From positions 62,001 to 126,000 of the forward strand of contig CALYAO010000004.1 of NCBI GenBank assembly GCA_944393605.1: a DNA stretch of 64,000 nt, in the 5' to 3' direction. The notes beneath the pieces are model-generated. The model had not been told where the DNA came from and ran no database searches. It was given only the letters and a program-made list of their open reading frames with translations. A program made the position numbers and the translations under genes. The stretch comes from an uncultured Clostridia bacterium. Lineage in GTDB: Bacteria > Bacillota > Clostridia > UBA1381 > UBA9506. Position 1 is the first letter of the stretch. Each line of letters begins with the position of its first letter. Of this stretch, positions 27,417 to 37,266 are shown one piece after another.

Positions 27417-28434
27417 ATAGCTTCGCCATCTGCACAAACGCCGCAATACCCAGCGCCTGTCCATACAGCGTCGGCTCGATGGGGACGGTTTTATATGCCT
27501 GTGCATCGGGCAGAATGGGAGTCCCGGAGGAGACGCCCGTCAGCTCGCCCGCATCGTTGATGGCTGACCCCACCGCCGCCAGGCCTCGCTCACACGCCTC
27601 CCGGTATGTGCTGTCCAGCACGCCGGTGCGCATGCCATAGGCCAGCCCCGCTACGATGCCCGCTGTGGCGGACAGTTCACTGTATGCATCCGCATCATTT
27701 AAGATGGTGCCAAACGTGCCGTCTGCGCGCTGTACCCCGGCCAATGCGGCGGCGTGTTGCCGCAGTTTCTCTACCATGGCATCCCGGCCGTCAAATGCGC
27801 CCAGCGTATCCAAAATCGCCATGCCGCTGTATAACACCCACGCATTGGCTCGGCCCCATTTGATGCCGCTTAAATGGCTTTGTGCCGCCTGGCTCCAGCC
27901 GTGATAATACAGATGGTCCTGTTTGTCCTCCAGATAGTTCAGATGGATCGCAAGCTGCTGCCGCGCGAACGCGGCATAGTTCGGATCGGAAACGCATCCC
28001 AGCTTGGCCAAAAAAATACACACCATAAACAATGTATCCGCCCAAATCTGCTCCCGGAATCCCGCAACCGCTTCGGTCACTGTATGCTCGAGGCCACCGT
28101 TGGCGGTACGCGGCGCATCCGTTACGATGTATTGCGCGATGTCCTCGCACACCCGCAGATAGTCTGCCTTTTTCGTCTTGCCCCAAATGTCCAGCACCGT
28201 CATGAGCGGCGCCGTGGAGTTTACGGTGAGCTTCTCGTGCGCCTGGGACAGATAGGTCTCTATCCAATCGACCAGATAGTTTCGATACCGCTCGTCCCCC
28301 GTCGCCTCATATGCCAGGTAGATGCCATGCAGCCCGACGCCCGGCACCCAATCAAAACTGCCTAGCCCCATGGCCCACGAGGTGTCCTTTCCCAGTACCA
28401 TACGGTCTGCCAACTTGCGAATCTCTGTTTCCAT
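27415..28434 (-). CDS. GH105 unsaturated glucuronyl/galacturonyl hydrolase
   Basis: A 339-aa alpha/alpha-barrel enzyme of the GH88/GH105 group, which removes the unsaturated uronic acid left at the end of lyase-cut oligosaccharides. Marker segments are WADTLFMVCIFLAKLG (D133 matches the catalytic Asp region), YYHGWSQ, KWGRANAWVLYSGM and SELSATAGIVAGLAYGMR. No signal peptide, so it acts in the cytoplasm on imported product. Its ribosome site GGGAGG lies inside the end of the upstream 560-aa gene, indicating tight coupling. It is the last gene of the minus-strand run. Confidence 0.88.
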   Translation of the reverse strand: METEIRKLADRMVLGKDTSWAMGLGSFDWVPGVGLHGIYLAYEATGDERYRNYLVDWIETYLSQAHEKLTVNSTAPLMTVLDIWGKTKKADYLRVCEDIAQYIVTDAPRTANGGLEHTVTEAVAGFREQIWADTLFMVCIFLAKLGCVSDPNYAAFARQQLAIHLNYLEDKQDHLYYHGWSQAAQSHLSGIKWGRANAWVLYSGMAILDTLGAFDGRDAMVEKLRQHAAALAGVQRADGTFGTILNDADAYSELSATAGIVAGLAYGMRTGVLDSTYREACERGLAAVGSAINDAGELTGVSSGTPILPDAQAYKTVPIEPTLYGQALGIAAFVQMAKL

Positions 28435-28437
28435 CTG

Positions 28438-30120
28438 TTAATCCTCCCATGTTTCATATTGTTTTCCTGCCCGCATACCGGTTGATGCCTCCCGGATACG
28501 GGAAAGCGGAACGGGACAGCTGGTGGTCTCCACGGCAAGCGCTTTCCAAGCTGCACGGACGGTCCCTCCATCCTGCTCCACGTCCACAGGAACCATCTCC
28601 CCTTCTGCAGAAAAGGCCAGCACCACATATGCCTGCGCCAGTTCCGACAAACAAATCAGCGTCTCAGGCCCATGGTACAGCACCACGTCCAGACAAGTGA
28701 CCGCCCCCTCCCGCCGCACCAAAAGGGCAGGCGTATACGGCCCGAAAACCGCCTGCGCAATCTGCACACGGAAGGTTAGGCCCTCACTGTGCCAGGTAAT
28801 GCCGCCATTCTCCCATCCTGCCGTTTGAACCTCCCCTGCGATCTCAAAGGAAAGGCGGATGTCCGATGCCTTGATGGTCGCATCCCGTACCATATCCAGA
28901 TTTGGATGGGTATCACCGCCATCGGTGGCAAAATTCACGATGGCAAGCACGTCGCCGCAATCCTGCACACCCTGGAACTTTGCGGAGCAAAAATCATAGC
29001 CGTCATGCAGGCACCGCAGCCACAGGGAGCACGGCCGCTCCATCGTGCCCCAATGTACCACAAAATCCTTGGCCTGGTTCCACATACTATTAGAAAAAAA
29101 CGTACCCACCGCATACCGTGCACCCAGGAAGGTGTTGGCCACCAACGCAGGCGCATCCCGGTTGTCCCGTCCAAACCGAAACAGCACCTCCCGTGTTTCC
29201 GCTTTTTGGAAATAGGGCAGGTATTCTGCTGGGCACACCAGATTCGTTCGATACACCTGGAGGTCTGCCTCATAGGGCAGCCCAACCGCGCGGCAGATAT
29301 AGGGCGCGACCTCTTCATCCATGCAGGTGCCGTATGCCCGCGCATGGGGCCCTGCCCACTGGCCCGAAGGCGCAAAAAAGTGCTCAGCCGCACAGCGCCA
29401 TGCCGCATCCGCAATGGCTGCAAAAGCCGTACGGCAGGCCCTATCGCGCACAGACCGCAGCGCCGTACTGGTATCTTTGAGCACCACCGTCGTATAGGTC
29501 GGGCTGTTGTATTCTGTCAGGCCATGCGCAGCGATGTGCTCCGATACGCGCCGCACCTTGTCCCGCGCAAATATCAGCAGCTTCTGATCCCCCAGCCATT
29601 CTCCCGCCATTGCTGTCACCAGGCAATCCATCACCGCAATATTGGTATAAGAGATGGGCGCGTCCCGCTTTACAATGGAATCACACGCGCACCGAACCGC
29701 ATGCTCCATCCGCGCCACGCGCGGCTGTCCCAGCACCGAATTATAGTCACACAACAGCTCCAGGAGCGTCTTGCCCAGAAAATCCGCCCAGTTCCAGTCG
29801 GGCGGTGCCATCTCGGCGAGCGGTTCTTCATAAAACCACGACCAGATGCCGTATGTGTGAGAGGCGGGGTCCGTGTCCTGCAGAGAGAGCACCTGATCAA
29901 TGATGGACATTGCCCGCTCTCGATAACTTGGGGCTTCGCTGTCCAGCAGCGCCAGCGCATACACCAGAGATTCCCGTGTCCGATGCACGGTGCCTCCCGT
30001 CAAACGGGTATGATACCCCGGGGAGGAGAAGGGCTCCGCCAGCATATGTACTGTCTCATCATAGCATGGATCCAGCGCTTCCAGCACCGACCGGAAGCGG
30101 ACCATTTCCTGTTCTGTCAT
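28438..30120 (-). CDS. Unidentified 560-aa protein of a glycan locus
   Basis: I do not recognise the family. The N-terminal 330 residues are mostly helical with repeated aromatic-rich turns (YGIWSWFYEE, NWADFLGKTLLELL, LTEYNSPTYTTVVLKDTS), suggesting an alpha/alpha toroid as in heparinase-like lyases and uronyl hydrolases. The C-terminal 200 residues are beta-rich, which also fits a lyase-type plan. No signal peptide. The ATG at 30120 follows AAGGAG; an upstream start at 30144 would add eight residues without a better ribosome site. It sits between GH130 and GH105, so a cytoplasmic carbohydrate-active role is likely. Confidence 0.7.
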   Translation of the reverse strand: MTEQEMVRFRSVLEALDPCYDETVHMLAEPFSSPGYHTRLTGGTVHRTRESLVYALALLDSEAPSYRERAMSIIDQVLSLQDTDPASHTYGIWSWFYEEPLAEMAPPDWNWADFLGKTLLELLCDYNSVLGQPRVARMEHAVRCACDSIVKRDAPISYTNIAVMDCLVTAMAGEWLGDQKLLIFARDKVRRVSEHIAAHGLTEYNSPTYTTVVLKDTSTALRSVRDRACRTAFAAIADAAWRCAAEHFFAPSGQWAGPHARAYGTCMDEEVAPYICRAVGLPYEADLQVYRTNLVCPAEYLPYFQKAETREVLFRFGRDNRDAPALVANTFLGARYAVGTFFSNSMWNQAKDFVVHWGTMERPCSLWLRCLHDGYDFCSAKFQGVQDCGDVLAIVNFATDGGDTHPNLDMVRDATIKASDIRLSFEIAGEVQTAGWENGGITWHSEGLTFRVQIAQAVFGPYTPALLVRREGAVTCLDVVLYHGPETLICLSELAQAYVVLAFSAEGEMVPVDVEQDGGTVRAAWKALAVETTSCPVPLSRIREASTGMRAGKQYETWED

Positions 30121-30140
30121 CTGATTGTCTCCTTCCGGCC

Positions 30141-31091
30141 TCACATGGCGTTCTCTTTGACAAATGCAATCAGCTCATCCAGGTAGGTATATGCCAGACA
30201 CACCACGGTATCCGCCGCACCGTAGTAGATGGCGATGCGCCCCGTCTCCCGGTCACACAGCGCAGCACAGGGAAATACCACATTCGGCACATCCCCCACA
30301 CACTCATACAGCTCCTGCGGCGCCAGAATATACGGTTCGGTCCGATATCGAACCTCCCAGGGCTTCTCCAAATCCAACAGCGCCGCACCAGCGCTGTACG
30401 TATATCCATTGCAGGAAAGCAAAACGCCATGGTAGATCATCAGCCAGCCTTCATCGGTCTCAATGGGAACAGGGCCCGCCCCCACCTTCAGCTCTTGCCA
30501 GCCGCCCGCCGTCCCCATCACATGCCTGTGACAGCCCCAGTGGACCATATCTGGGCTTTCGCTGTAATAGATATCCCCAAAGGCCGTATGCCCATTGTCA
30601 CTGGGGCGGCTCAGCATTGCATACTTGCCCCCAATCTTACGCGGAAACAGCACGCCATTGCGGTTAAAGGGCAAAAATGCATTGCCCACATCATAAAAGT
30701 CCTGAAAATCAAAGGTATAAGCCACCGCAACCGTGGGCCCATCCTCGCAGTTGCAGTATACGATATAATACCGGTCCTCTAAAAACAGCACTCGCGGATC
30801 ATAGCCGCGGACAAGATGCCGCGACCCGTCCGCCCGGATGAGGGATAATGGCTCCTCTGACAGTTCCCATGTAAATCCATCGGCGCTTTTTCCGCTGTGC
30901 AGCCGGAGCTGGCGCGCCTTATTGTCCACGCGAAACACCCCTGCAAACCCGTCCCCAAACGGCACTACCGCACTGTTCAATACACTGTTGGCACACGGGA
31001 CAACCTCCCGCGTGATAATGGGATTCTTTGCAGAACGCCATACGATCTCCCGGTTACCTGCCGGACGTTCCTCCCAAGGTATCTGTATCAT
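30141..31091 (-). CDS. GH130 glycosidase/phosphorylase
   Basis: A 316-aa five-bladed beta-propeller of family GH130, which cleaves or phosphorolyses beta-mannosides. Typical segments occur in order: HLVRGYDPRVLFLEDRYYIV, RNGVLFPRKIGGKYAMLSRP, GDIYYSESPDMVHWG, GWQELKVGAGPVPIETDEGW, LMIYHGV, then ILAPQELYECVGDVPNVVFP and IYYGAADTVVCLAYT. No signal peptide. Whether it uses phosphate or water cannot be settled by eye. It follows the AraC regulator by 18 bases. Confidence 0.92.
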   Translation of the reverse strand: MIQIPWEERPAGNREIVWRSAKNPIITREVVPCANSVLNSAVVPFGDGFAGVFRVDNKARQLRLHSGKSADGFTWELSEEPLSLIRADGSRHLVRGYDPRVLFLEDRYYIVYCNCEDGPTVAVAYTFDFQDFYDVGNAFLPFNRNGVLFPRKIGGKYAMLSRPSDNGHTAFGDIYYSESPDMVHWGCHRHVMGTAGGWQELKVGAGPVPIETDEGWLMIYHGVLLSCNGYTYSAGAALLDLEKPWEVRYRTEPYILAPQELYECVGDVPNVVFPCAALCDRETGRIAIYYGAADTVVCLAYTYLDELIAFVKENAM

Positions 31092-31109
31092 TTGTCATCT
31101 GCCTTTCTG

Positions 31110-33458
31110 TCACTCCCGCATTTCGGCATCCCCATGTGTCCGCCGGTATTCGCTGGGGGTTTGATCGGTATATTTTTTAAAGATGCGGATAAAACTGGGC
31201 ATATTTTGATACCCCACACTTTCTGCAATCTGGCTGATCTTTTTATCACTGCCAGCCAACAGAACTTTGGCACGTTCCAGCCGTGTCACAATCAGGTAAT
31301 CAATAAAATTCATTTCCAGTTTCTCTTTGAATAACTTGCTGAGATAAGACACGCTGATATGGAATTTGTCCGCCAGCATGCCGAGGGACAGGTCGTCTCG
31401 CCCATAGTTCGCCTGGATGTATGCAACCACCTGCCCGATGAGTTCATTGTTTCGGGTATCCGCATTTTTCTCCCGGTTGCGCGCCTCCAAAAGCGCTGCA
31501 AAACGCAGGAAGATGGTGATCACACACTCCTTCAGCTCAGACATGGTCTCGCAGCCCGTCACCTCTTCATAGAATCCGCCGCCCTCTGTCAATTCCTCCT
31601 CCAGCTCCACTCCACGCTCTTGGAGCATACGAATGCCCTGCAGGATGAAATATACACTGAGCTGATTCATCATCTCAGGTGTAAAGCCTTTTTTATACGC
31701 ATCGGCAAAAATCTCCGTCAGCATCTGAGTCACGCTGTCCGTATCCCCGTTTTTCAAAAAATTGACCAAATTATTGGACAGAGAAGCCGCATGGTAAAAT
31801 CCTTTTTCATCGGGCGTCCGGATATCCTCGGCAGTAATAACTGCGTTGCTGCCCACCATGGCCTTATAATCCAGCGCTTCCTCCGCATCCATATAGGACC
31901 GCGTGATATCCGACAAGGTGTCTGCAATGCTGCCCACCCCAATATAAAACTGGAGGCCCTGATAGCCCTTTAAAAAGGATTCCACCATCTCCACGATAGA
32001 TAGGCCCACCACCATGTTTTGCTTGCCATTGGTATCCTCAAAGCTGAGCAATATGGCAACCTTGCTGTGGTAAAGCTGGACGGCAACGCCGCAGCCCTCC
32101 TCATTGACCCACCGCTCTGCCTCGTTTACCGTCTCAGCCAAAACCGCAGAGAGTTCTTTCCCTCCCGATACAAACAACGCACTTCGCTCACTGATCGCAA
32201 TGACAAAAACCAGGTAGCTCCCCCGGTACAAGCGGCACCCCAAAAGTGCCAGTTTTTCAGCCGTATCCTCGTAGTCATCACAGCTGCCCATCAGCAGATT
32301 CATAACCAACCGCCATTTTACCACCGGCACATAGGACTGAATCTGCTCTTGCATCTTTTCATTGTTGGTCACAATGTCGCCAAATGCACTCTCCAGCGCA
32401 CCGATTTCTTCCATGTCTCCCCAGCTGTTTGCAGCCGGGCTGTTTTCAATGGTGCGCGCCACGGAACTAAAGAACTGATCCAGCGGATAATAGCTTTTCT
32501 TGAGCATATAAATCAAAAAAGCAATGGCAATCAGGCTCATAACGCCTGTCGCGACGAAAAGCATGGTGCGCAGTGTTTGAAAGGACTGCCCCATCTCCGC
32601 CATGGGGACAATGCTGACATATTTCCAGCCCGTATAACTTGAAGTGGTATGAAACACATAACAGTTGCAACCGTCCACCCGTGTTGAAATATAGCCCTCC
32701 CCTTCACCGTTAAACACCTCTCGCAGGGCCTCTTCCTCTCGCATGCTTTTACCCAGCTTGCTCTTATCACCGTGAGAAATCACCTGTCCGGCAGCATCCA
32801 AAATAAAAACAGTGCCGGTATGTTCATTCTGATTTTTTGAAATGATTTTATAGAGCACCATCTCATCCACATTGGCCACGACCGCACCCCGCACCTGGGC
32901 TTTGTAATTGGTGATGGGGTAGGCCCGCAGGAGGGAAATCACATTGCGGCTGCCCACCGTTTGCGTACCTGCCTGCTGCAGCTCACGCGGCCCGATGTAG
33001 GCATACATCTCCTGCATCGTTTGCAGGGCATCCAACCATCCCATATCCGAAAAATTCTGAATGGGCGTATAAAGCCCCTCCGAGACCAGGCGCCCCTCCT
33101 GGGAAGCATAGGTATAGACCGAATCAATGCTGGAATTGACGTACTTTAAGACGCTCATGCTGCTCTGCAGTTCCTGCAGAATTTCCTGTTTGTCCGCCCG
33201 CGCCAGGAATCCATTTTCCATAAACCGCCCCACTGCCGGCGTATGCATGTAGTTTAAGATTTCACTGTCGATGGAGCGAAGCACTTGGTCCACGCTCTCC
33301 CCCGTCTGGCGCAGAAGCGCGATGTTTGCCGTGGTAGATTCTGCGCGCAATTGCCGCTTCACCCCAATATAGCTAACCATCGCGGTCGCCAGAATCATAA
33401 GCAGCAAAATCGCGGCATAGAGTATTATGTTACGTTGCAGGAGCTTTGTAATTCTCAC
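31110..33458 (-). CDS. Membrane-bound AraC-family regulator with extracellular sensor
   Basis: A 782-aa regulator of the kind found beside carbohydrate ABC systems. A transmembrane helix at about 10-30, an extracellular Cache-like sensor (about 35-285), and a second helix near 295-318 precede a cytoplasmic region. The C-terminal 100 residues are an AraC HTH (LGMLADKFHISVSYLSKLFK and IAESVGYQNMPSFIRIFKKY). I prefer the GTG at 33458, seven bases after AGAGGG; the ATG at 33464 is only one base after it. A promoter lies upstream, so it can be made independently of the operon. It probably senses an external sugar and activates the locus. Confidence 0.9.
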   Translation of the reverse strand: MRITKLLQRNIILYAAILLLMILATAMVSYIGVKRQLRAESTTANIALLRQTGESVDQVLRSIDSEILNYMHTPAVGRFMENGFLARADKQEILQELQSSMSVLKYVNSSIDSVYTYASQEGRLVSEGLYTPIQNFSDMGWLDALQTMQEMYAYIGPRELQQAGTQTVGSRNVISLLRAYPITNYKAQVRGAVVANVDEMVLYKIISKNQNEHTGTVFILDAAGQVISHGDKSKLGKSMREEEALREVFNGEGEGYISTRVDGCNCYVFHTTSSYTGWKYVSIVPMAEMGQSFQTLRTMLFVATGVMSLIAIAFLIYMLKKSYYPLDQFFSSVARTIENSPAANSWGDMEEIGALESAFGDIVTNNEKMQEQIQSYVPVVKWRLVMNLLMGSCDDYEDTAEKLALLGCRLYRGSYLVFVIAISERSALFVSGGKELSAVLAETVNEAERWVNEEGCGVAVQLYHSKVAILLSFEDTNGKQNMVVGLSIVEMVESFLKGYQGLQFYIGVGSIADTLSDITRSYMDAEEALDYKAMVGSNAVITAEDIRTPDEKGFYHAASLSNNLVNFLKNGDTDSVTQMLTEIFADAYKKGFTPEMMNQLSVYFILQGIRMLQERGVELEEELTEGGGFYEEVTGCETMSELKECVITIFLRFAALLEARNREKNADTRNNELIGQVVAYIQANYGRDDLSLGMLADKFHISVSYLSKLFKEKLEMNFIDYLIVTRLERAKVLLAGSDKKISQIAESVGYQNMPSFIRIFKKYTDQTPSEYRRTHGDAEMRE

Positions 33459-33585
33459 GCCCATACCCTCTTTAGGTTAGAATTCTATATACAGACAAGC
33501 GGGCTCAGGCGACCGCTATGCACCAAACTAGAATCCGGTTTGAAAGCACCTTGCCCAACATCCGATGCATTTTTTCTTATGTTTC

Positions 33586-33614
33586 ATTATACTCATTGCG
33601 AAGACAAAAAGCAA
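33586..33614 (-). promoter_or_regulatory. Internal sigma-A promoter before the AraC regulator
   Basis: On the minus strand TTGCTT (33614-33609), 17 bases, TATAAT (33591-33586). It lies eight bases beyond the stop of the preceding gene and gives a leader of about 120 bases. Confidence 0.75.
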
Positions 33615-33621
33615 GGGATAT

Positions 33622-34737
33622 TTAAGCTTCCGCACAGATGAACACCAGTTCCCCGAACAGGTCGGTGTTTTTGGAGGAGCCGATGCCGCTCATAAATTCC
33701 ATCCAACCTCTGCGCCCCGAGCCATCGCTGTCATTCACCAACATGGAGAAGCCAAGAGAACTGCCGACCGTCGGCGCCTTGCCATCCGCTGTCAGCTCGG
33801 TCCATGGGATGGAAAGTTCATAGGTGATTCCATCCGCCGTTCTGACTGCCTGTGCCTCTGCGGCATCCAGACGCCCCGTTGCCAGGCCGTTTGCTGCTGT
33901 CCACCGCCAAACCGACATACCGCTGTCTGTCAAGGCAAAGCCCATTTCATGATAATTTGCGCTGCCCTTGCCATCCTTTCGGCTCATATCCAGACCAAAC
34001 TGCACACTGTCCCCGTTCCATATCTGGTCGTCTACATACCGCTGATCCCAGGTGTTGTCCCGAACCTCCGACAGCATATACAGCCTGTTTTCATCCCATT
34101 TGAAGCGCGTGACTGCAGAGAGGTCCTCCACCCCCGCCCAACCTGACAGCTTGGTGGCTTGGTCGGACCATTTGAGGTTGATGGGCGGCGCATCGTCCCA
34201 CTCGCCGGGGGAAGCCACCCCATCCACAATGGGCACATCATCGTCTTGCACCGAAACGCTCAAATCAAGAGAAATGTTCTCGGTCTTTTGATATCCGTCT
34301 GAGAGCCCGACCGTGACCAACACTTCCGCTTTGTTGCGCCACATGACCTGCGCCATCGGAAGCAGCACCGTGCCGCTTTCACCCGGTGCAAGTTCCGCAA
34401 AAGGCACGGGCTCCTCCGCCCCCGCCTTGCAATATACACCTGCTTTCGCATTCGCCTGTCCGCTGATGGGCCGCTCAGACTGGTTGGTCAATGTGACCGC
34501 CAGCTGCCATCCGTCTTTGTTCGAAAGGTATGGAGAAGCGGCAATCCCGACGGTATCCTTGACCACAACAGGCAAATGCAGTGTCGTAAGAACGCGTCCA
34601 CTTTCATACACAGGAAGCAACAGCTCCTGCTCCCCCTCCGCCGCATCCTGTGGAATGGAGACTATGAGTGTGGTTTTTGCACGGTCAGCTGCCAAATGGT
34701 TCTCGCCCGTAAAATTCCAATTTTTGGGGAGTTCCGC
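33622..34737 (-). pseudogene. C-terminal part of the clan-A glycosidase, cut off by in-frame TGA
   Basis: This 371-codon stretch continues the frame of the upstream glycosidase gene directly after a TGA at 34740-34738. It starts AELPKNWNFTGENHLAADRA and contains a NEW3-like beta domain and then a CBM9/DOMON-like module (VDGVASPGEWDDAPPI, then NGDSVQFGLDMSRKDG). No ribosome site lies near a plausible start, so without read-through it is probably untranslated. The reading frame after the stop is intact to 33622, so the stop is recent or is bypassed. Confidence 0.75.
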
Positions 34738-37236
34738 TCAAAGCCTCACCTCCCCGCGTCCCAACGCCGCACGCTGGATGGTAACGGAAAGCGTCTCCCC
34801 CCGGAAAGCCTCCGTCCGATCGGCCGACAAGGTAAACGCATCTCCCACACGGCTTACCTGCACCGGCGTATCGGTGTAGACCAGCACCGGCGTCGGTCCG
34901 ATGCCAATCAATGCTTTATCGTTCTCCACCGGCACCCTCTGCGCACTTCCGTCTATGTTATACAACCGCACTTCGTTTCCCACATCTGTCAACTCCACAG
35001 CCCGTTCCTGCACATCCGCCGTCCACAGTGCTGTGACATACTGATTCTTGGTTTCATCCCAGAACTGATACCCATAGTTGGGATTCTCCATCCCCACCAC
35101 ATCCTGCACATATACTGCATGTTTCATGAGGCCGGAGAGGTTGTAGTGCCCGTAGTAGCTTGTTTTTGGCACTCCAAAATAGTCAATCAAGCCAAAACCA
35201 TGCTCGTTGTAGTTCATGTCCATGCCGTCATCCTGAAAATCGTACCACATGACCTGTTTGATATCCCGTGCCGCGCTGATGAGATAGACACGAGCCAGAT
35301 AATCCCGCTGTGTGTCCCGCGTCACAAACACACCAGTGTTGCCGTTATAGGAGGTGGTCCACCCGATCTCCGTGAACATGATTGGCTTATCCGCATCCCC
35401 AAACTTTGCCATGGTTGCGCGTAGATCATCAATCTTACTCAAAATCATCTCAGGGGATCCAATGGGCACGCCGCCAGGCATGGGTTGGTCCGTCAGGCGA
35501 ACGTATGGGTGAACATCCATGACGTCAAAGCTGTCCTTCATGATGGCGCCGCCTGCGCCATCCGCCCGGTACAGCGCCTCAATGTACTCCAGCCGACCCG
35601 CATCCACGCCCGCCATAGCCGGTTCGACCAAAAGACTCTTGGGGCTGGCGGGCTTGAGCGTTGCATAGTTATTCATAATCATAGGTGCCAGGGTGGTTGC
35701 GGGCATGGTTCCTTTGTTTTCGGGTTCGTTCACCGACGAAAACGTCCAAACGCCATGAGAGTTATCCAGCGGCAGATTGTCAGGACCATGGTAATACAGA
35801 TGGTAGGTCATGCCGTAATCCGCAAACTGCTCATACACCGCTTCTTCATGGTTCCACCAACGATTCCGCACAATGCCGCCATTCTCCCGAACCAGCTCCA
35901 ATACGGTCTGCAGATTCTGCTCCAGGTATTCCCCGTGCCCTACCTGGAAGCCGCCGCCTTCGTCAGGGTTGTAGTTCATGCCAAAGATGTCTCCCATTTC
36001 GCCCGTTCCCAGGACGGGACCCGTTGTCAGGCGAACGGCAGTGACATCTTTGCGCTCCCCTGTTTTGCCAAAGGGCGTCACCGCAAAATAATACGTCTCT
36101 TCAGGTTCCAGGCCCAGATAGGACGCAAAACCGCTTTCAAACTCCAGCGAATCTTGATCCCATGTCGCCTTTGGAACCAGACCCGAAACGCTTTCAAAAG
36201 GCGCCGTCTCAATGTACAGCGCATAGGCCTCCACGCCGTTGCCGGCTGCATCGTAGCCCGACCAATCAATATGCGCCAAGCTAAACTGCCGCAGCGTCAC
36301 GCGCGGCACCACCCGTTCGGGCTGCGCTCCCGCAGATGTCCCGCCATGCAGCGGCCAACCCGTGAGCGCCACCTCAGACAGCGCCATCTCATCCGCGCCA
36401 CAATGGGCCAGCACCTTGACATACCGGGCATGTACCCCGGGAAGCCCCGATGCGGAAATGCCCGACACGTTTTCCTGACTGCTCGCCCCAATGGCACGGC
36501 CGCAGGAGGTGTAATTCTTACCATCCACACTGACCTTGAGCTCTACGGTGTCCACCCCGCGGCCCCAAAGCGTCAGGGTGTCCAGCTGATATGTATCGCC
36601 CAGATCAAACAGCAGCGCACCATAGGACCCCGCCGCACCCGTACCGCTTTCACACAAGCCCTCCCGGTCTCCGTCCGTCAGCCGGGTGCACGCCGGATCA
36701 GCCTGCACCATCTGCGCCGGTGTGACAAACGGCTGCTTTGTCACCCAGCTATAGGATGCCGCCTGCGCGCTGCCCGCTTCTCCAAGTAGCGTCACGGACT
36801 CCGTCGCCGCCTGCGTGGTTACCAGCCATTCACAAGTGCCAGCCGGCTTTGCCGGATCCGCACGGTGCAGCACTGCTTTGACCACCCGTGCATACACAGC
36901 GGGAGCCACCGCATTTTCCAACATGCCGTCCGTCCCCTGCGCCGTATTTTCCGCATATGCCACCTGATGATACGTTTCGCCGTCCAAACTCGCATAGACA
37001 TCGAAGGCCGCAATATTGGCATCCGCCGCAGGCATCAGGCGCACCGCCGTGACCCTATGGACGCCGCCCAGCTCCCGTATGACCGACTCGGGCTCCACAA
37101 ACGTCGCGGACTTCCGCGGCTGTGCAGATGTCGCCGCCTCTTCTGCCTCGATACACGGCGCGACCGACAACAGCAGCAACGCCGGCAGCAGCAACATCAG
37201 CAGCCGCGCGGATAACGCACTTCGTATTTGTCTCAT
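34738..37236 (-). CDS. Exported clan-A glycoside hydrolase with discoidin-like domain (C-terminus lost at TGA)
   Basis: An 832-aa exported enzyme as encoded. After a signal peptide come a discoidin (F5/8C)-like domain up to about 300 and a fibronectin-like domain near 320-410. A TIM-barrel follows with acid/base E504 in SSVNEPEN and nucleophile E623 in FTEIGWTT, the clan A arrangement seen in GH39 and GH5. A beta domain then ends abruptly at GRGEVRL followed by TGA in the middle of a NEW3-like domain. The ATG at 37236 is chosen because GGAGG lies seven bases upstream; another ATG six bases earlier is too close. The catalytic domain is complete, so activity may survive without the binding modules. 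The exact GH family is uncertain. Confidence 0.8.
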   Translation of the reverse strand: MRQIRSALSARLLMLLLPALLLLSVAPCIEAEEAATSAQPRKSATFVEPESVIRELGGVHRVTAVRLMPAADANIAAFDVYASLDGETYHQVAYAENTAQGTDGMLENAVAPAVYARVVKAVLHRADPAKPAGTCEWLVTTQAATESVTLLGEAGSAQAASYSWVTKQPFVTPAQMVQADPACTRLTDGDREGLCESGTGAAGSYGALLFDLGDTYQLDTLTLWGRGVDTVELKVSVDGKNYTSCGRAIGASSQENVSGISASGLPGVHARYVKVLAHCGADEMALSEVALTGWPLHGGTSAGAQPERVVPRVTLRQFSLAHIDWSGYDAAGNGVEAYALYIETAPFESVSGLVPKATWDQDSLEFESGFASYLGLEPEETYYFAVTPFGKTGERKDVTAVRLTTGPVLGTGEMGDIFGMNYNPDEGGGFQVGHGEYLEQNLQTVLELVRENGGIVRNRWWNHEEAVYEQFADYGMTYHLYYHGPDNLPLDNSHGVWTFSSVNEPENKGTMPATTLAPMIMNNYATLKPASPKSLLVEPAMAGVDAGRLEYIEALYRADGAGGAIMKDSFDVMDVHPYVRLTDQPMPGGVPIGSPEMILSKIDDLRATMAKFGDADKPIMFTEIGWTTSYNGNTGVFVTRDTQRDYLARVYLISAARDIKQVMWYDFQDDGMDMNYNEHGFGLIDYFGVPKTSYYGHYNLSGLMKHAVYVQDVVGMENPNYGYQFWDETKNQYVTALWTADVQERAVELTDVGNEVRLYNIDGSAQRVPVENDKALIGIGPTPVLVYTDTPVQVSRVGDAFTLSADRTEAFRGETLSVTIQRAALGRGEVRL

Positions 37237-37266
37237 CTTCATTCCTCCATTTACCGTCCAAGCGGA

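Noticed and set aside
28789-30186. 465-codon plus-strand frame antisense to the 560-aa protein
   Set aside because: No start context; the minus-strand frame has a ribosome site, operon spacing and a continuous plausible fold.
34738-34740. Selenocysteine at the in-frame TGA
   Set aside because: No convincing SECIS hairpin follows at once, the position lies in a beta domain where family members need no Cys, and no selenium-related genes are in view.
35485-36789. 434-codon plus-strand frame antisense to the glycosidase
   Set aside because: Lies opposite the catalytic domain of the clan-A hydrolase and has no family resemblance.
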